This document shows, piece after piece, positions 5,603 to 7,164 of a stretch of DNA of 7,164 bases. The stretch is from Thermoflexales bacterium (GTDB taxonomy: Bacteria; Chloroflexota; Anaerolineae; Fen-1058), in the NCBI GenBank assembly GCA_017882055.1, contig JADGQE010000203.1:1-7164 (forward strand), given 5' to 3'. Made by a program: the position numbers and the translations under genes. How positions within the stretch are numbered: the stretch's first letter is position 1; every line of letters begins with the position of its first letter. The notes beneath the pieces are model-generated. The model did no database searches, was not told the DNA's origin, and was given only the letters and a program-made list of their open reading frames with translations.

Positions 5603-6220
5603 ATGACTTCCACAGAAATTCCAGACATCGTCGTTGGACGTCTGCCGGTTTACCTGCGAGCGCTATCATTCCTGGCTGCCACCGGGCAGGAGATTACGTC
5701 ATCGCATGAACTGGGCGAGAAGCTCGGCATCAGCTCGGCTCAGATTCGCAAGGACCTGTCGCACTTTGGCGAATTTGGCAAGCAGGGCACGGGCTATCGC
5801 ATCAGCCACTTGCAGGATCAACTGCGCCGCATTCTCAAAGTCGATCATCAATGGGAAGTGGCGTTGATTGGGGTGGGCGTCCTGGGGCACGCCGTAGCGC
5901 GCTATGGCGGCTTCCACGATCGTGGCTTCCGCATCACGCTGGCCTTCGACAACGATCCGGCCAAGATCGGTGAGAAAGTCGGTGACACGATCATTCAGGA
6001 TGTGGCCATCATGCCGGACGTGCTCAGACAGCACGACACCAAGGTCGCGATGATCGCCGTACCGGCCGAAGTGGCGCAGGCTGTGGTCGAGGTATGCGTG
6101 AAGAGCGGCATCAAGGCGATCCTCAACTATGCGCCGATTCATCTGCTGGTGCCGCCGGACGTTCACGTGCAGTACACCGATCCGATCACGCACTTGCAGC
6201 GCATGACGTATTACCTGTAA
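5603..6220 (+). CDS. rex: Redox-sensing transcriptional repressor Rex
   Basis: A 205-residue protein of normal length for Rex, which binds DNA when NADH is low relative to NAD+ and lets go when NADH accumulates. Rex typically controls fermentation, respiration and NADH-recycling genes. The N-terminal winged helix (about 1-80) includes the conserved VGRLPVYLRAL opening and recognition region SSAQIRKDLSHFGEFGKQGTGY (44-65). The Rossmann domain starts WEVALIGVGVLGHAVARYGGF (84-104), and the strand-2 acidic site is FDNDP (115-119). The C-terminal segment DPITHLQRMTYYL would form the domain-swapped helix. The glycine-rich loop reads GVGVLG where many Rex proteins have GAGNLG, so Asn is replaced by Val. 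The start at 5603 is supported by AGGGGGG (5590-5596) 6 nt upstream. The gene is monocistronic, since a terminator follows 24 bp after the stop. It is divergent from the exporter operon, but no convincing Rex operator is visible in front of either. Confidence 0.97.
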   Translation: MTSTEIPDIVVGRLPVYLRALSFLAATGQEITSSHELGEKLGISSAQIRKDLSHFGEFGKQGTGYRISHLQDQLRRILKVDHQWEVALIGVGVLGHAVARYGGFHDRGFRITLAFDNDPAKIGEKVGDTIIQDVAIMPDVLRQHDTKVAMIAVPAEVAQAVVEVCVKSGIKAILNYAPIHLLVPPDVHVQYTDPITHLQRMTYYL

Positions 6221-6243
6221 CCCGATCGATCTTCATAACAAAC

Positions 6244-6277
6244 AGAGCGCCCTCAGCTGAGGACGCTCTTTGATTTT
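6244..6277 (+). terminator. Rho-independent terminator after rex
   Basis: The arms AGAGCG-C-CCTCAG (6244-6256) and CTGAGG-A-CGCTCT (6257-6269) form a stem with one internal C/A mismatch and a tight AGCT loop. The stem is followed by TTTGATTTT. It lies 24 bp after the rex stop codon and should separate rex from the next gene. Confidence 0.9.
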
Positions 6278-6396
6278 GACTGAGCCTGTACGATAACGTT
6301 GTGCTCATTGACCTCTCTCATTCCCTTTGGAGGTAGGTCAGTCGCGCGCGGAAATCCAGCGAACCTGGGCCAGTGGGCGCGTGCCTGCAATCAGTG

Positions 6397-6402
6397 TATA
6401 CT
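6397..6402 (+). promoter_or_regulatory. Possible -10 box for the small protein gene
   Basis: TATACT lies 131 bp before the start at 6534. The -35 position (TGGGCG-like) is poor. It is the best -10 match between the rex terminator and the gene, but support is weak. Confidence 0.25.
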
Positions 6403-6432
6403 TTGTCCATCTTCAGCAGAGGCCCGGACAAA
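6402..6432. repeat. Inverted repeat next to the possible -10 box
   Basis: TTTGTCC (6402-6408) and GGACAAA (6426-6432) are exact complements separated by 17 bp. The repeat overlaps the last base of the candidate -10 box and would lie at the start of the transcript. It could be an operator or a leader hairpin. The length is modest for a chance match to be excluded. Confidence 0.3.
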
Positions 6433-6490
6433 AGCGTGATTCATCTCATTCATTCTCGCGCCACTCCGCAACAGTTGACCGACATGCTTC

Positions 6491-6513
6491 AGTCACGAAT
6501 TGCTCAAGTGACT
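6491..6513. promoter_or_regulatory. Inverted repeat just upstream of the ribosome binding site
   Basis: AGTCAC (6491-6496) and GTGACT (6508-6513) are exact complements with 11 bp between them, ending 11 bp before the Shine-Dalgarno box at 6525. The spacing would suit an operator or a leader hairpin controlling the small protein gene. Evidence is symmetry and position only. Confidence 0.3.
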
Positions 6514-6524
6514 CAGAAATTGTT

Positions 6525-6530
6525 AGGTGG
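6525..6530 (+). promoter_or_regulatory. Ribosome binding site deciding the start at 6534
   Basis: AGGTGG sits 3 nt before the ATG at 6534 and favours that start over the upstream in-frame ATG at 6327. The upstream ATG also has purine-rich sequence before it but no protein-like continuation. Confidence 0.6.
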
Positions 6531-6533
6531 CGT

Positions 6534-6884
6534 ATGAAAGACTGGACCCTCATTCGCGAACGTTATCTCCGTGATAATCTACCGATTCGTTTAGGCGGCG
6601 TGGCGGCTAATTTAAGCCGGATCAAAGCGTTTGCTGCCCATGAGGCCAATCGCGAAGCCGTTGCGAGCCTGATCGATGAAAGTAAGTTCTTCATTGAATG
6701 GACTGCGGCTGAGGCCGAGGTCCATACCGCCGCACAGTTGGTGGAATTGCAGATTCAATTGGCGCGCTGGCAGTATCACTGGACGGAGATTTGGATCGAT
6801 CCGGCGCAGCGCAGCCAGCTGGCTGAACAGTCAGCCGTCTGGTCAAAGCGCGTGTTGGAGATGTCCGGGCTTCTCAACAGGTAG
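6534..6884 (+). CDS. Conserved small protein of unknown function
   Basis: A 116-residue soluble protein, predicted mostly helical, with no signal peptide or membrane segment. It begins MKDWTLIRERYLRDNLPIR, has an RLGGVAANLSRIKAF stretch (about 19-33), and contains the phrase ESKFFIEWTAAEAE (49-62). A Trp-rich amphipathic region follows (LARWQYHWTEIWIDP, 76-90), and it ends SKRVLEMSGLLNR. From memory, small proteins with a DNLPxRLGxxAxNLxRIxxF opening and an ESxxFIEWTA motif occur in cyanobacteria and Chloroflexota as conserved hypotheticals. I know of no assigned function. The start at 6534 is chosen for its AGGTGG box and because recognisable sequence begins there. It is followed 59 bp later by a lipoprotein gene on the same strand, with no terminator seen between, so the two may be co-transcribed. 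Confidence 0.82.
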   Translation: MKDWTLIRERYLRDNLPIRLGGVAANLSRIKAFAAHEANREAVASLIDESKFFIEWTAAEAEVHTAAQLVELQIQLARWQYHWTEIWIDPAQRSQLAEQSAVWSKRVLEMSGLLNR

Positions 6885-6943
6885 TAAGCCACTCATCTCC
6901 GCTTGCCCACGTCCGACCTTCCACTGGAGAGCGAAAGGTAACC

Positions 6944-7164
6944 ATGATATCTAAGAGTTCACGCGCGATTCTGCTTGTCTTCGTATTGGGTTGGATGATG
7001 GTCGCATGCACTTCCGCTCAACCATCAACGCCAGCGCTACCAGAACCCCCTGCTTCATCGGATTCGAGCGAGGCGCTTGCCGAGTTTCCATTAGCAAAGG
7101 GAACGGCGTGGGTTTATTCATACGTTGGATATGAACCAACCACAACTGACCCCACCCAGATTAT
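6944..7164 (+). CDS. Predicted lipoprotein, 3' end cut by window edge
   Basis: Seventy-three codons are visible and the frame is open to the right edge. The N-terminus is a lipoprotein signal: basic residues (KSSR, 4-7), a hydrophobic stretch (ILLVFVLGWMMVA, 9-21) and a lipobox-like MVAC with the modifiable Cys at 22. A low-complexity linker rich in Pro, Ser and Thr follows (about 23-46), typical of surface lipoproteins. The fold then appears to begin at EFPLAKGTAWVYSYVGYE (50-67). A FPLxxGxxWVYxY opening is familiar to me from uncharacterised exported lipoproteins, but the function is unknown. AAGGT lies 5 nt upstream of the ATG. The protein would be anchored on the outer face of the cytoplasmic membrane or in the outer membrane, depending on the host's envelope. 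Confidence 0.8.
   Translation, partial: MISKSSRAILLVFVLGWMMVACTSAQPSTPALPEPPASSDSSEALAEFPLAKGTAWVYSYVGYEPTTTDPTQI

Larger units (their letters stand above)
6221..6533. other. Intergenic region downstream of rex
   Basis: These 313 bp hold the rex terminator (6244-6277), a possible -10 box TATACT (6397-6402), two inverted repeats (6402-6432 and 6491-6513) and the ribosome binding site of the next gene. The frame of the next gene stays open back to an ATG at 6327, but that stretch has no resemblance to a protein domain and contains the promoter-like features, so I treat it as non-coding. Confidence 0.6.

Noticed and set aside
5699..6193. Minus-strand open frame of 164 codons
   Set aside because: It is fully antisense to rex, which has intact domains and a good ribosome binding site. 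It shows no family resemblance.
6309..6340. TGACCT...AGGTCA inverted repeat
   Set aside because: Six-base arms 20 bp apart, with no clear promoter or gene start next to them. Too weak to call.
6327..6533. Upstream extension of the small protein (69 extra codons)
   Set aside because: The translated sequence is unlike a protein domain and covers the possible promoter and inverted repeats. A ribosome binding site directly precedes the ATG at 6534.
6951..7145. Minus-strand open frame of 64 codons at the right edge
   Set aside because: It is antisense to a frame with a clear lipoprotein signal and ribosome binding site.

Overview
The window looks like chromosomal DNA from a moderately GC-rich bacterium. 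My best guess is a member of Chloroflexota (Anaerolineae or Roseiflexus-like), with a filamentous cyanobacterium as a less likely alternative. The guess rests on three things: a Rex-type NADH-sensing repressor, a MacAB/Ykn-like exporter operon with no TolC-like gene beside it, and intergenic gaps filled with 7-bp tandem repeats. No rRNA, tRNA, CRISPR array, transposase or integrase is visible.

Left two thirds (about 5220 down to 279, minus strand): a four-gene ABC exporter operon read right to left. It encodes a membrane-fusion adaptor (5175-3805), an ATPase (3724-3014) and two tandem paralogous FtsX/MacB-type permeases (2905-1628 and 1529-279). A TATAAT box at 5220-5215 and a clear ribosome binding site precede the adaptor. 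The parts match a heteromeric MacA-MacB or YknXYZ-type exporter, in which the ATPase drives a pair of mechanotransmission permeases and the adaptor couples them to the extracytoplasmic side. All three gaps inside the operon are occupied by short repeats. Two carry the same family of TACGCAA-like heptamers, which reverse orientation inside the gap. The third carries a different GGTAATT-like family. These repeats extend the open frames of two genes upstream and would mislead start prediction.

Beyond the operon, at the left edge, is the start of a small antitoxin-like gene (202 to beyond 1, minus strand). It has its own extended -10 promoter and a strong ribosome binding site.

Between the exporter and rex lies a 427-bp divergent intergenic region. 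It holds a 157-bp nested palindrome (5316-5472) that can fold as a long stem with two symmetric side hairpins and an apical stem. It looks like a mobile, MITE/REP-like palindromic element.

Right third (plus strand): rex (5603-6220), followed by a rho-independent terminator. Next comes a 313-bp gap with a weak promoter and two inverted repeats, then a conserved small protein of unknown function (6534-6884) and the start of a lipoprotein gene (6944 to beyond the right edge).

The genes are mostly recognisable families. I see no clearly new protein system. The least explained structure is in the repeats: the orientation-switching heptamer arrays inside the operon and the branched palindrome between the divergent promoters.
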